Positions 20,480 to 31,110 of a DNA stretch of 64,000 nt are shown in pieces; within the stretch, counting starts at the first letter, position 1; the number at the start of each line of letters is the position of its first letter. The notes under the pieces are model-generated. The model searched no databases and was not told the origin of the DNA. It was given only the letters and a program-made list of their open reading frames with translations. The DNA comes from Phragmites australis (taxonomy: Eukaryota > Streptophyta > Magnoliopsida > Poales > Poaceae), in assembly GCF_958298935.1 (NCBI RefSeq), contig NC_084929.1, positions 3,534,001 to 3,598,000 of the forward strand, given 5' to 3'. The position numbers and the translations under genes are program-made.

Positions 20480-22099
20480 CGCGCCCCCGTCGATGAAGGC
20501 GACGGTGTGCTCAGGCTCCTGGAACCCGAGCTCTTGGTTCTCGGGGCGACTCTATCGTCGCCGCCCCTGCGGCGCTCCTCACGGTCCTTCTGGCACTCTG
20601 TGAGGTCGTGCCACTCAGTATGGTGGATTTCGCACCACTTTCCTAGTTCGGGCGTTCCGGGAGCAGGCGCCCTTGCGGGAGCGGGAGCCCTTGCGGGAGC
20701 TGGAGCCCTCACGGGAGCTGGAGCCCTCGCGGGTGCGGGCCTTCTATCGGCGGCCGCCCAGCGCGCTGGCTGGCGGTCCGGGCCCTCTGTCGGCCTAAGG
20801 GCAGGTCCCTCAGCCGGCACGACAGGGGCAACATCGCGCCTTCTTCTCTTTTTCTTTTCCCACCTATCAAAGCGGGAAGAACCTGGTTGGTCGGCAGTGG
20901 GTTGCTCAGGGCACGGGACGTGCCACACCCAAGCCTACGCCGCCTTAGCGCACTTGTCGGCCAAGGCGAAGAGTTCCGCGGTGCTCTCGACCTCGTGCAT
21001 CCCTAGCTTCTCGAGCATCCGCTCGTCACGGACGCTGTGCCGGAATGCGACGATAATGGCGTGGGTGGTTATCCGCGGGATGGTGTTGCGGACCTAGCTA
21101 AAGCGTTGTATGAAGCACCTCAGCGTCTCCCCCTCCTGCTGCTTCATGGCGTGGAGGTCGCACTCCAAGCGGGGGCGCGTGAACGTGCCCTAAAAGTTAG
21201 CCACGAACTGGTGGCAGAGGTCATCCCAGGAGCTGATGGATCCTGGGGGTAAGTTCATAAGCCATGAACGGCCAGAGCCCCTCAAGGCTACATGGAAATA
21301 ATTGGCCATCACCTTTTCACTGCCGCCCATCTCTTGGACGGCAGTGGTGTAGATCTGGAGGAACTCAACTGGGTCGATGGACCCGTCGTACTTCTCCGGC
21401 AGTTCTGGCCTGAACTTCGTGGGCCAGTTGACCCGACGGAGCTCGCTAGTGAAGGCGCGGTAGCCTGTGCCGTACCCTGCAGCGCGGGCAGTGCCCTTAG
21501 GAGGCGAACGCCGACGCGCTGGGGAGCCCTGGCGGTCATGGGCCGGCATAGAGGAAGCCTGCTCCTCTGCCTCGGCCTCGTGCCGGGACTCCTGATGGCG
21601 CTCAAGGGTGACGCGTACATCTTTGATAGCCCTCCGCTCATTGAGATCCTGAGCTCCGGTTGTGGCCAGGGTGGCGGCACTCCGCTTGGAGGCCCCCTGG
21701 CCGGTTCGGCCGCCACCTGAGGATGGACCGGCCTTGGTTGCGCCGTGGTGGGAGGTGGCACAGGAGCTTTCGGCTAGCACCTGCCGGTGAGCTATGCCCA
21801 CCAGGGCGGCCACCTCCTGAAGCCAGCGCGCTCCCAGGATTGGCGTCGCCGAAGGCGAGCCTGCGCCGTAAAGACTCTCGGCGCTGTCCAGACGTGGATC
21901 TCGTGGCAGGAGCGTCTGCCACTTGCTGAGGGTTAGGCTGCCTGCCTGTAACAGCGGCGGCGGCCCTACTGGGCCCAGCGCCATTGTCCCCATGAGAGGG
22001 GAGCGCCGTACGGGCAGACCATGTCTGCTGCTGTTGAGGAGCAAATGGGCTCCACTTCTTCACTGGAGCTGGAGCTGGTGCGTCGGAGACGATGTCCAC
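20480..22099 (-). pseudogene. Ty3/Tat gag
   Basis: It starts at the ATG at 22099, 65 bases after the LTR. A low-complexity N terminus, with a frame change near 21940, leads to the capsid-type gag domain: WPTKFRPELPEKYDGSIDP, FLQIYTTAVQEMGG, HVALRGSGRSWLMNLPPGSI. TAG stops at 21190-21192 and 21094-21096 interrupt motifs normally read FVANFQGTF and RFSQVRN. Downstream is a Pro-Ala-Arg repeat and a Cys/His cluster (CEIHHTEWHDLTEC) that may be the knuckle. Confidence 0.88.
20655..20745 (-). repeat. 18-bp repeat coding Pro-Ala-Arg-Ala-Pro-Ala in gag
   Basis: About five copies of a unit like GGGAGCTGGAGCCCTCGC encode (ARAPAP)n between the capsid and the Cys/His cluster. Confidence 0.85.
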
Positions 22100-22139
22100 A
22101 TGCCATCTTTTCTGTAGGAAACAAAACAGATTTAGGGAT

Positions 22140-22164
22140 GCTCCCCCCTACCTGGCACGCTAGC
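22140..22164 (-). other. Ty3/Tat primer-binding region
   Basis: On the minus strand the sequence right after the LTR CCGACA is GCTAGCGTGCCAGGTAGGGG, the position of the PBS. I do not assign the tRNA. Confidence 0.55.
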
Positions 22165-23636
22165 TGTCGGAGGGTGAACTCCTCAAGCTGGGATCCGGAG
22201 GGACCCCTTTGAGATTCGGCCGGGGGGATGATTCTGAATCCGCTTCGTAGGTGAATAAATGGGAGTAAATGAGATGCAGGTGGAGGTGGAATGATCAGAT
22301 GCAGGAAGTAGTAAATGCTTAAGGGATTTTAAACAGGTTCGGGCCGCACTGAGTGTAACACCCTACTCCTGTGTGTATGCTATAAATGCTCTGAGAATGT
22401 CTCTCTGAGAATCTACTGGGTTACAAGAATATTTTTCTAAGTCTAGAGCTTCGTGCTCCTTGTTCTTCAAGACTTGTCTTCTGGTTCGTTGATCTCCACT
22501 TGGTTCAACTGAGCTCTAACTCCACTGAACCATGCTTTCTCCAGGGAGCCCGCCCCGCTTATATACCTGTCGGGGCGATAGCGTGCCCAGAAAGGATGGC
22601 GCGAGTTCCAAGGTGCCATAAATGGAAAGCAACCATCATGGGCTGCTGCGCGAGGTGACGGGGAGGGTTGAAAATGCGCCCCCGTCCGGTCTTGTTCGTC
22701 ATCATGCTGCTTTTCAATGGGCACCGTGGGGAGGGCCCACCGGGCAGCTCGGCGTGCCCACCCGGTCAGAGCAAGCCTGACACAGCAGGGCGGCAGGCGG
22801 GACGTCTCGAGCTTTGCGCGTTATCCCGAGGCGCGCCGGATTATGCGTGATGGGACCCGCGCATTAAATGTCCCCACGCCTTCCTGCCTGGCCGTGGCAG
22901 GGACTGACAGCAAGCGTGGGGGAGCAGTTGGAAGTGACAGGCCATGTGCCCTCTTAAATGCGGCATCAGGCCTCTCACTAGTTGACGCCTCACTGCTGGG
23001 CCTCTATGGGGACCACCGACGAAGGACTTCTCAGGCCATCGAGGAACCGAGTGCTCGGGGGCCACTGTTTGCAGCCCCGAGCACTCTCTCCTGGATATGC
23101 CCTTTCTTGGTCCTCAGGGAACCAAGTGCTCGGGGGCCACTGTTCCCGGCCCCGAGCACTCTCTCCCGGAACTGACTGTTTAGCTCCTCGGGGAACCGAG
23201 TGCTCGGGGGCCACTGTTCACGGCCTCGAGCACTCTCTTCCGGAACTGACTGTTCGGGTCCTCGTGGAACCGAGTGCTCGGGGGCCACTGTTCGCAGCCC
23301 CAAGCACTCTCTCCCAGAACTGATTGTTTGGGTCCTGGCCACTGTTCGCAGCCCCGAGCACTCTCTCCCGGAACTTGGCTTTTCTTATCATCGGGGGACT
23401 TGGGTACTCGGGGGCCACTGTTCGCAGCCCCGAGCACTCTCTTTCCGGTACTTGGTCTGCTCGGGCCATCGGGGAACTCGGGTACTCGGGGACCACTGTT
23501 CATGGCCCTGAGCACCCTCTCCCGGAATTTGGTCTTCTCGGACCTCGGGGAGATAACCCCCGAGGGAGGACGCCACGTGGCACTCTGCTGTTCTAGCCTC
23601 GGGACTCGGGGACCCCCGGTTCCATTGTCACCGACA
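22165..23636 (-). repeat. Ty3/Tat LTR (5' LTR of the element), 1472 bp
   Basis: It is the partner of 9614-11119, with the same ends TGTCGG and CCGACA. The minisatellite lies at 23035-23545 and lacks about 20 bases (near 23336), where one unit has collapsed from gggtcctcgg to gggtcctggcc. Confidence 0.95.
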
Positions 23637-24076
23637 AGTTGGTTCCATCAGATTGGCCAAGGTTTGCCCAACATCCGGTTCTTCCACCTCGTGTTCCACT
23701 GTTTCATCACCCTCCTCCACACCAGCTGCATCTTGCAACTCCCCAAATCCCTCCCTGGACCTCAATTGCATGAGCAACATTGGTGGCCAACCTCTCTCTG
23801 TTACATCCATAGGTACCTCCTCCAAATTTGGGTTTGACTTAGCGGGAATACCTCCAAGTAAACACCTTCAGTTCTACAATTGCCTACAACGCTAATGGTC
23901 ATCTCTTGTTGCTCGGGATCTATTTTGAAACCCCTCATTAACCAGCCGTACAACGCCTCATCAGTCTTTTCCATTGATCTAGCTATACCCTTATCCACTG
24001 AATCAAACACTGACAGATCTATCCCTTGCAGACCATAAGCAATGTCCCCTTCCCCTAAAAAATCCTGAACTGCCAC
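23637..24076 (-). pseudogene. MULE1 transposase, N-terminal part
   Basis: From 24076 the minus strand reads DEALYGWLMRGFKIDPEQQE and TEGVYLEVFPLS. A one-base frame change then leads into an acidic stretch (EEGDETVEHEVEEPDVGQTL) that runs to the Ty3 insertion site. Deleting the Ty3 element and one TSD copy makes this frame continue directly into the 9609-side frame, so the two parts were one gene. Upstream (24077-24498) is AT-rich with no motif and probably holds the leader and an intron. Confidence 0.85.
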
Positions 24077-24494
24077 TTATCCACATACCTGCCCACGATC
24101 AATTAAAAACTATACTATTATTTTGACTAACAACAACTATATTTACTAGATCTACAGCAACAGAACAATGTAAAATAAATATCTAATGCTACTCTAAAAA
24201 CCTAGTTATGACAGCTCCTGCAAAAAACTAGATTTAATAACAATACAACCATCCCTAAAAAACCTAGGTCTAACAATTACTCTATATTACTAAAAAAAAC
24301 TAGATATAATAATATTACAAATATCTCTAAATAACCTAAGTCTAACTGTTCCAACTATCCCTAAGAAACTAAATCCAATAGCTAACCTATGTCTAAACCT
24401 AGATCCGATGGCTAACCTAACTGGTTTGCAAAAAAAAAAATACAAAGATAAAAATTACCTTCACCGGAGACGGATTCCGGCAGGGCTTCACCAC

Positions 24495-24498
<4 letters not shown>

Positions 24499-24551
<53 letters not shown>
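24499..24551. repeat. (CT)n microsatellite
   Basis: About 26 uninterrupted CT units in the expected leader of the MULE1 transposase, about 50 bases downstream (minus sense) of a TATA-like site. Confidence 0.97.
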
Positions 24552-24553
<2 letters not shown>

Positions 24554-24602
24554 GTGGAGGTCGATCGAATGCGAATGAACACAGTAGCGTGGGGGCGGCC
24601 AG

Positions 24603-24612
24603 GTATTTAAAG
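24603..24612 (-). promoter_or_regulatory. TATA-like box of MULE1 transposase
   Basis: The minus strand reads CTTTAAATAC, about 50 bases before the CT-rich leader and inside the terminal region of MULE1. Support is position and motif only. Confidence 0.45.
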
Positions 24613-24639
24613 GCGTGGCTAGGAAAAACTGACCGATGG

Positions 24640-24852
24640 CTGGGCGACATTAAATGTCACCCGTCCACGGGCGACATTTTTGTTTCTATTGGCTGACAGG
24701 TGGGGCCCGTGCCGCAGAAGGAAATGTCGGCCGTTGGATGGGCGACATTTAAGTGTCGCCCATCCAGCGAGTGACGGGTGCCTATTTCTGCAATCTTTCC
24801 AAATTGCAGCCTAAAATTGTAATTTTCTGATTTTCAAAATATAAAAAAATTC
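24640..24852 (-). repeat. MULE1 right terminal region with palindromes
   Basis: It contains a perfect 12-bp inverted repeat GGATGGGCGACA / TGTCGCCCATCC with a 6-base loop (24736-24765), a second partial palindrome GGGCGACATTAAATGTCACCC at about 24643, and the terminus AAAAAAATTC at 24852. The MULE2 TIRs show the same plan (palindromes inside, GAATTTTTT at the tip). Confidence 0.7.
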
Positions 24853-25980
24853 TTTCACTTATCGAGAATGTTTGGGCCAATTTGGACGACACGGAGCGGT
24901 GAAAGCCTTGGTCTACTCCATTCTGACCCATTGGGCCGGCGGCCCACAAAGCACAGAAATTTGCAGTTCTCCAGAGACCTGGGCGTCAAACAACGCCGGC
25001 CTCCTCCCACAGTCACGGAGTCATCACATTTGCATCCTTAGGGTTTAAGCCTCACCACCTCTAGAGCTCGAAATCCTCAGCGCGGCATTAGCAAACCTTC
25101 CAGTAGGGTAAGGTTGGACGGCCGCCCTACCTAACGCCGGCGAGGAGACCTCCCTTCTCCTCATGCTCCGGCATGCCCAGGTCATTGACTCGTTGTCCGC
25201 CACGACCAGAGGCCATGAATCGTCTGTGGCTCCGTGCGTCTTGAGTGAGAATGAAGGGGTATGGCCTTGTGATTAGTTCAATGGGCCACTCATGCAGCAA
25301 GCTGAGATAGGCCCATGAGGCCATGAAGATTTAGCATTTAACAATAGGTCGATTCCTGGTCAGCTGACGTCCAGACGTGGAGAGCCAGAGACGCCGGTTG
25401 TTTTTAATCGCCCGCTGCCCCAATTCGATTTCCCCCAAATCACCAAATTCCTAGCATCGCCCAACGGAGTTGGCATGGTGAGAGGTGGTGGGCCTGGTTC
25501 TGGCGCCAGGCATGTTCTCGTTCCAACGAACGTCAGTGGTAGGAGTGGATGTGGGTGCCCTGGAGTAGGGGCTGTAGGGCGCGGCCGAGGACAACCTAGA
25601 TGTGCTTAGTGTTTTAGTAGTGGTATGTCTTTTCACATTGTTCATTATTTTTTTATATATGGTCACCTTATTATCACTAACTAGTTGATTTATTTTTAAA
25701 ATTGACAAGTTTATCCTTTATTTTGATGTATGTTGAACTATATGGTGCAAAAATCGTGGTTTATTCTTCATATGAGAGGTACCCTTTTCATTCTTCTTCT
25801 ATACTGTTAATTTACCGTTTATACTCTACCTTAATTTGTCTCCGATATAAATATGGTATGCGTATGAGCTTCTATTTTTTATTGGTTAAGTTTGTTGTGC
25901 ATCTTCGCCCTACCAATATTTTTGAGCTAGGTTTGCCACTATCGCCGCCGATCGAATTCAGAGAAGAGAAGCGAATTAAG
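24853..25980. other. Intergenic; possible small unrecognised gene remnant
   Basis: There is GC-rich sequence at 25013-25600 with short frames (for example the ATG at 25475, a Gly-rich reading ending at a TAG about 130 bases later) and then AT-rich sequence. Nothing was recognised. The last ~60 bases look like the 5' UTR of the next gene. Confidence 0.5.
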
Positions 25981-26151
25981 ATGTTCCTAGGTGCAATCCC
26001 GTGGCGTCCGAGCAAGGAAGCGGTGTACAAGTAGCTGAAGTCGCACCTCCTCATCATGGCCTCCTGCGTCGCGGTCATCCGCGCCACCCCCTACATCCTC
26101 CACTTCCTCACCTGCAACAACGACGTCCAAGAGCTCAAGCTTGAGTTCTAG
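25981..26151 (+). pseudogene. TOM6: TOM6-like mitochondrial import receptor subunit, premature stop
   Basis: This is a 56-codon frame: MFLGAIPWRPSKEAVYK, stop, LKSHLLIMASCVAVIRATPY, then ILHFLTCNNDVQELKLEF and a TAG at 26149-26151. Plant TOM6 proteins are about 54 residues, with an N-terminal MFxG, a Lys-rich YKQL segment and one membrane helix ending IRAAPY. TOM6 helps hold the outer-membrane TOM complex together. The stop at 26032-26034 is TAG where CAG (Gln) is expected, so this copy looks inactivated. Splice-like sequence follows (aaggtgtgcccc, then tctctcctctag), which argues against a processed copy. The call is from remembered family pattern. Confidence 0.7.
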
Positions 26152-26698
26152 GACCGCCTGTCCTCATGCCGTCACCGCCCACATCCCCCTAAGGTGTGCC
26201 CCTGGCCTCTGCTCCTCTCCTCTAGGGTTTGGCATGTTTGGTTGCCTTGCGTGTGATCCCTTTGTTGAATAGGCACGGATCATGGGGATAGATGCTTCTC
26301 TGTGTGGTATCGTATAGTTGACTGGATGGTAAAGCGGTTTTGTTTTGTGTTCGCGCGGGTAGATTTTTTAGAGAATGGATAAAATCATCTGTCTTTTTGC
26401 ATCATGAGATGCATACAACCCGTATTTGATTATTACAAAATTCTGGCATATGAAGCCAACATCACACGAGGAGGAAACATGATGAAAAGAAATAAATTGT
26501 CATGAAGCATGTAATCTATAGCTACATGGCCACCCGTGCTTGGCGAAGAGCCTCATTACCACCACCTCCAAAATATGGCAAACCTTCAGAAAATCTTCCC
26601 TTTGATCCTCCCTGTGTAGTAGTCTCTAGAATTTTAGCTAGTAAGTACATCTGAAAAGTGCCTGCATGAAAGACATATTTGTTTTTTTTTATAAAACA
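26152..26698. other. No gene seen
   Basis: Possible 3' UTR or intron of the TOM6-like gene, then AT-rich sequence that may be the 3' tail of the LINE fragment. No poly(T) marking a LINE end is clear. Confidence 0.5.
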
Positions 26699-27450
26699 CT
26701 ACATCATTATGACAAAGCCAAATAGTCCAAAACATTGCCGCTGTCCAACTAAGATTCTTCTCTTTCTCATACCTCCTATCTCCCGTAACCAAGTACCCGT
26801 CATATGAGAAATGTTCCTCAGTTTCTTAATACCTAAGACTATTCTGATTATATGCCAGATTGTCTTAGCCAAGGGACATTCAAAGAAATTGTGCTGGATA
26901 TTTTCATTATGATTAAAAAAGAGCACTTGAGGCTGCCCTTCCAATTTCTTTTGGCTAGGTTATCTTTTGTCAAAATCACCTCACGACCTATGTACCATAA
27001 GAAAATTTATATTTATTGGGAGCTTGAGATGCCAAAGCCACTTGTTTGGGATGCTGATGGGGTGATTTATCATTTGTTTGTATATCGACTGGACAGTAAA
27101 TTGCCCTTTCCTATGAAGATCCTATTTGTAAATATCTCTATCATTAGAGAGCTGGAAATGAACAAGTTGCAACGTCAATTGTTGCCATTCAATTAGTTTG
27201 TTCCCAGAAATCAGTCGGCGGGAGAATAAATTAAGAGGTATGCTTCTCATTACTTCCGCTACTGTGACTTGTTTATGTCTCACCACATTGTACAACAAGG
27301 AAAATTGTTGGCTTAGAGTGCCTTTTCGAGGCCAAATATCATTTCAGAAACGAGTTTGCTTCCCATTCTGTACTTGAAAAATACCTCATTTGAGAAAATT
27401 ATTTTTAATTTTCATAAGACCAGCCCAAAAGTGTGAATCTCGTGGCTGTC
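26699..27450 (-). mobile_element. LINE fragment (RT C-terminal zf-RVT domain)
   Basis: The minus strand reads, with frame breaks, NGKQTRF, NDIWPRKGTL, YKQMINH, KLPININFFLWYIGREVILT, KDNLAKRNWKGSLKCSF, and then HNFFECPLAKTIWHII. This is the C-terminal zf-RVT region of plant L1-type non-LTR retrotransposons. The RT core and endonuclease are absent, so it is a short 5'-truncated or decayed copy, possibly in an intron of the neighbouring TOM6-like gene. Confidence 0.82.
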
Positions 27451-27892
27451 CATGAACTTGAGTGAGTATTTTGTAACCAAGATACTTATTCCTGTTGCAT
27501 TGTGGGTAGATGAGTCGCGGTTTAGTGCGTTCCTGTTGCATTGTGGGTTCTGATTGATCAATTTTGTTGATCTGGATTTGGTTAGGTTCGTCATGATTTG
27601 TTGGATAAATCAGTGCACTAGGTCTTGATTGTTTGAAACTTTAAATAATGCTGCGATTTCTAAAAACGAGCTAACGGGGTGAATTGGCTGATTTGGTGTT
27701 TGTGAATTATTAGGGTGAATTAGCTGTCCATTGGTCGGCTTCTGTGAGTTAGTGGGGTGAATTAGCTGGCTATTAGTAATCGCTAGGATCTTGCATACAT
27801 AATTTTTCTGGGATACTTTTTATATTTTTGTGTGTGCACTTGTGCCTGAATTGTTAGAACTTTGAGAACACTAATTTGCATTGGGGGAAGAA

Positions 27893-28054
27893 AGTAAACA
27901 AGTACCTGTATGGGAGGAATAGAAAATAAATGTCCTTTTCTATCACAAACAGGGTTTCAAATTCCATATTTGAAGTAAACAATTACCTGTATGGGAGGAA
28001 TAGAAAATAAATGTCCTTTTCTATCACAAACTGGGTTTCAAATTCCATGTTTGC
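27893..28054. repeat. 81-bp tandem duplication
   Basis: Two nearly identical copies beginning agtaaaca and containing cctgtatgggaggaatagaa lie at 27893-27973 and 27974-28054. A second short duplication (ataaaagtgcaggtcttaaa) follows at about 28140-28200. Confidence 0.93.
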
Positions 28055-28274
28055 AATAGATCCTGGACCATGGCTGATACTGGTTCCCAGTTGTCTATCA
28101 CCTGGAACTGGTTGTTGCTCGGTCTGTTTTACTTTTTGAAATAAAAGTGCAGGTCTTAAATTTGACCGGTTAAAATAAAAGTGCAAGTCTTAAATTTGAC
28201 GGGTCCTTGGCCTGAATAGCTGTTCATCGAATTCAGAGTTTTAAACTTGATTTTAAACTTTCTTGGGTCAAATA

Positions 28275-28658
28275 TGTTCTCGTTAGGGTAAATATCACCG
28301 GAAGGATAACCGGACGAGATTAACTGCTAAGGAATGGATTATATCATAGATTAATTAGACAAAATATTAGAAGAGGCTAGATTATTTCTTTTTACTTCTC
28401 CCTAATACACATCTAGTCAATTATATGCAGCCAGACCTGCGCTACAGTAACCACATGCTACAGTAATCGCGTGCCAGAGTCCTAATCCGAACTAACTCCT
28501 ACTTATCTGTACAAATTTATCTCTAAACAAATAAATCCGAACCCTATCGTACCAAACTTATTTTTAATTAAAAGGTAACCCAGCTGTAGTGCTCCATGGG
28601 CCTGTTGCTATCGTGTGCTCCTTTGGCCAACACGGCCGGCCAGCCGGCCGCCATGACA
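28275..28658 (-). repeat. Left LTR-like direct repeat
   Basis: It begins tgttctcgtt and ends gccgccatgaca on the plus strand. It shares GGTAACCCAGC, GTGCTCCATGGGCCTG and CACGGCCGGCCAGCCGGCC with the right copy. Confidence 0.75.
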
Positions 28659-28984
28659 TTACATCCTCCTGGACATGCAGCTCATCCTTGAGCTGCTTAG
28701 GATGTGTTTGGTTCAGACGGCGGCCACCGCAGTCCAAGAACACCCCACGTCGAAGATGCAGAGGCCAAGCTGGGAATCTGACACCTCCACATCCGCTGGA
28801 AAGCCTAGCAAGGACCCTACCACCATGCAGCAGGTTATGATCCCCTTGGCGACGTACGATTGGTCGCTGCCGAGTGTTGTCATCCGGAGGAGGTTGTCCT
28901 TGTTGGAGGGGGCGACGCCCAGCTTGGATGCGGACTCCACCTCCCTCCTGATTGTAGGTCGGTCTGTAGAAGATGCAACTGCTG

Positions 28985-28994
28985 TGGAGACATC
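28985..28994. repeat. MULE2 target-site duplication (left)
   Basis: TGGAGACATC, identical to 38591-38600. Length of 9-10 bp is typical for Mutator-like elements. Confidence 0.95.
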
Positions 28995-29220
28995 GAATTT
29001 TTTAATATTACATTTATGTACAGATTTTATAGAAATAGTATAAAAACTAGGAAAGTTTAAAAGTAATACCTATTCGTCTTACCGTATGACGAAAATACAA
29101 TTTTTGCTATACGGTATGGTGAAAATTGCTGACGTGGCGCTGGCGGCAGCACAGGGGTGTATGGTTGGCAGTTTTCGTCGTACAGTTTGGCTTTTTTTTT
29201 TCTATCGACGAAATTTTGTA
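28995..29220. repeat. MULE2 left TIR
   Basis: After the A/T-rich tip it reads ATACCTATTCGTC, then GGTGAAAATTGCTGACGTGG and CAGCACAGGGGTG. All of these recur inverted at 38290-38590. Divergence between the arms is clear, mostly C-to-T type changes. Confidence 0.9.
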
Positions 29221-29574
29221 TGGTTTTTTTCCGATTGAACGTATTTCTAAAACGGAATGGAAAGATGTAAAATAAATTGTAGAATCGCTTGTCCGACAAT
29301 GGAAGGTAGCTGATAGATATTACATGATAGGTTATAGTAGTAGTTGTAAAGCATAAGTTGCATAAAACCCAATACAGAGGTTACATAAGCTGATGAGCAT
29401 TACATGTGACATGAGGTTTTTCGTCGTAGTGCGAATAGACCCTAACCATAAAGAGGTGTCAACAACAGATATTGGCATGTACGGTACGCCTAAAGAGTAA
29501 CCTAACAGCGTGCCGCTGCTAAACTAAACATGCCTTAGGGAATAGAAATAGATCGGGGGTACAATAGATGCTCG
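29221..29574. other. MULE2 spacer, no gene seen
   Basis: AT-rich sequence between the TIR and the end of the GRF gene; no motif recognised. Confidence 0.6.
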
Positions 29575-30180
29575 CTACTGAGTGCACATAGGATATTTTC
29601 CCTTTCTTTGGGCATCGGGTCCCACCGCCTTAGCGCGACGGGCCCACTCCCACTTCCTTTCCCTCTCTACTTCGCCTGCTTGAGCCGCGGCGCGCTCCTT
29701 CGTGGCTTTCCTGATGCGCTCGTCCTCCTGCCGCTTTATCCGTAGTTCATCCTGATGTCGCTCGTACTCTCGGCATTGGTAACCTTCTCTCCTCCATCGC
29801 ATCTCTATGTCCACCCACCACTTCTTATCCTCATTTTGCTCCATGTCGAGTCATTGACTGAAGTCGCAGAGAGGTGGAGGAGACTGGAAAAAAGAAACAA
29901 GAGGAGGGATTAGTAAGAGATTGCATCGTATGGAAAGGCCCACATGAGTGATCTATGTCTCTATACTGGTGGGTACTCGTACGGTCCATGTCGAGGCTTG
30001 TCGTACTCGTAGTTGGCACATATGAAGAAGTGTAGGTCATAGGTGTAGGATATGTCCTGAGACTCGCGAAGCCTACAAGGGTCACCATAAAAGCACATCG
30101 GTGGTCCGATCGCTTAGGGGATAAAAATCCCCCAATGTTTCTTGGGTGGGCTTGGTGGAGCTAAGAAAGATATTTCAACT
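29575..30180 (-). pseudogene. GRF-type zinc-finger gene of MULE2 (minus copy)
   Basis: The minus strand reads PPMCFYGDPCRLRESQDISY, then HFFICANYEYDKPRHGPYEY. An intron (29966 to 29884; GTATAG, branch-like TACTAAT, TTTTTTCCAG) leads in frame to PPPLCDFSQ and, after a TGA where Trp is expected, LDMEQNEDKKWWVDIEM and a charged helical tail ending KGKYPMCTQ. The Cys pattern and the closing C-D-F-x-Q-W resemble plant GRF-type fingers. The tail is likely a coiled coil. It parallels the MULE1 gene at 3405-3960 part by part. The role in the transposon is unknown. Confidence 0.78.
29884..29966 (-). other. Intron in MULE2 GRF gene
   Basis: An 83-bp GT-AG intron with TACTAAT and a strong pyrimidine tract on the minus strand. 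The exons on both sides join in frame. Confidence 0.8.
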
Positions 30181-30867
30181 GAGGGAGCTGAGGAAGGAGT
30201 GGTCTATCCATGGATGATGGAGGTGTTATTTATAATGGATGGGGGCTGGTGAAAGGATTGAGTGCAAGGGCTTGGCGGGGGGTGGAGCATAGGATGTCCT
30301 GTGAAACCTGAAAAAGTTGTGGGACTGATGCGTACTAAAGATTCCCTTTGGTAGCTCTTGCTTGGTGTGGTCATTTCATTCTGCAAAAGTTGAGCTAGTA
30401 GTTATTGTTGCCTCTGCAAACAAGGCAAGGAATCCAATGAAATCATTGTCCTTAGAAATAACATCTTGGTAGATTGGTAAGCATTCATTGAAGAAAGTAA
30501 AGTACATAAAATCAAGGGCCATCGTAACCATTTGTTGCCTGGTTGTGGCTACAGTACCTATGGCAATATACACCGTCTCGTACCCTACTCGTATGCTGGC
30601 GAGCTCATCAATGCTGCAGTGTGTTGAGGTGACTCCGCGGTGTCAACATTTCAGAATGACGTAACCTATCACTGCACCCTTTTCAGAGCGATGTGACCGC
30701 ACGGTGCTAAATTGACAGTGTCGCTAAAGTAGTACATCCAATGCATGCACTTTCTCCAAATTACATGCCTGCACTTGGTCCATACACCATCGGGACTTGT
30801 TGTATATAAACAGAACACAATCAATTTTGAACTCAAACATCTCGTGACTGTGACCCGCGTCGAGACA
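30181..30867. other. MULE2 spacer between divergent GRF genes
   Basis: A minus TATA-like site (plus strand ctatttataatgg-like, about 30218-30232) may drive the GRF gene. The minus frame at 30376-30573 has no recognised motif. The rest is unassigned. Confidence 0.4.
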
Positions 30868-31110
30868 ATGGTGTATCCTCATCCTCTTGATGGCCCCATC
30901 GATCTACCACCTCCACACCCCCATTTAGATGTCCATGTCAGAGATTTCTACGGAAACCATAATACTCTTCCTTGCTCATTTTGGCCGCCATGTAGACATG
31001 GCGATGATGCTGTTGTCCAGGTTTATGAGCATTTCGGTGACGCAGGCTGTCGCTTCCTCCGTTGTTATATCCCACCTTGCATGGCAGGTCGGAGGAACAA
31101 CTGGGAGTAA
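30868..31110 (+). pseudogene. GRF-type finger gene of MULE2 (plus copy)
   Basis: An 80-residue reading begins MVYPHPLDGPIDLPPPHPHL and contains CSFWPPCRHGDDAVVQVYEH and FGDAGCRFLRC, the N-terminal half of a GRF-like finger. It stops at 31110. Related sequence continues for about 90 bases (FDLHHVVRNW) in another frame. It is convergent with the PMD gene, matching the plus-strand GRF genes of MULE1 in place and direction. Confidence 0.65.

Larger units (their letters stand above)
9614..23636 (-). mobile_element. Ty3/Gypsy element of the Tat (Grande-like) lineage, 14,023 bp
   Basis: Both LTRs, a 5-bp TSD and all domains are present. On the minus strand the order is gag, protease, RT, RNase H, a second archaeal-type RNase H and integrase. 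Beyond pol lies a long region with an antisense gene and internal direct repeats. RT before IN is the Ty3 order. The extra RNase H, and an extra antisense gene near the 3' LTR, are features known from the Tat lineage (Grande and relatives). The LTRs differ by roughly 4-5% over the first 200 bases by eye, plus two indels, so insertion is not very recent. Multiple stops make this copy non-autonomous. Confidence 0.95.
2973..24852 (-). mobile_element. MULE1, Mutator-like transposon split by a Ty3 element
   Basis: The span contains, on the minus strand, a MULE transposase (24076 to 7373, interrupted at 9614-23636), a PMD remnant and a GRF zinc-finger gene, plus plus-strand GRF-like genes at 4.6-6.2 kb. 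The right terminus is placed at 24852: the minus-strand start GAATTTTTTTATATT resembles the proven MULE2 end (GAATTTTTTAATATT), and it is followed by a palindrome-rich terminal region. No matching left TIR is visible. It may lie beyond Copia-1, outside the window, or be lost, so the left limit given is a guess. Confidence 0.75.

Noticed and set aside
28270..28274. 5-bp target duplication for the small LTR-type element
   Set aside because: The flanks AAATA and GTTCT do not match, and shifting the ends by a few bases did not give a convincing pair.
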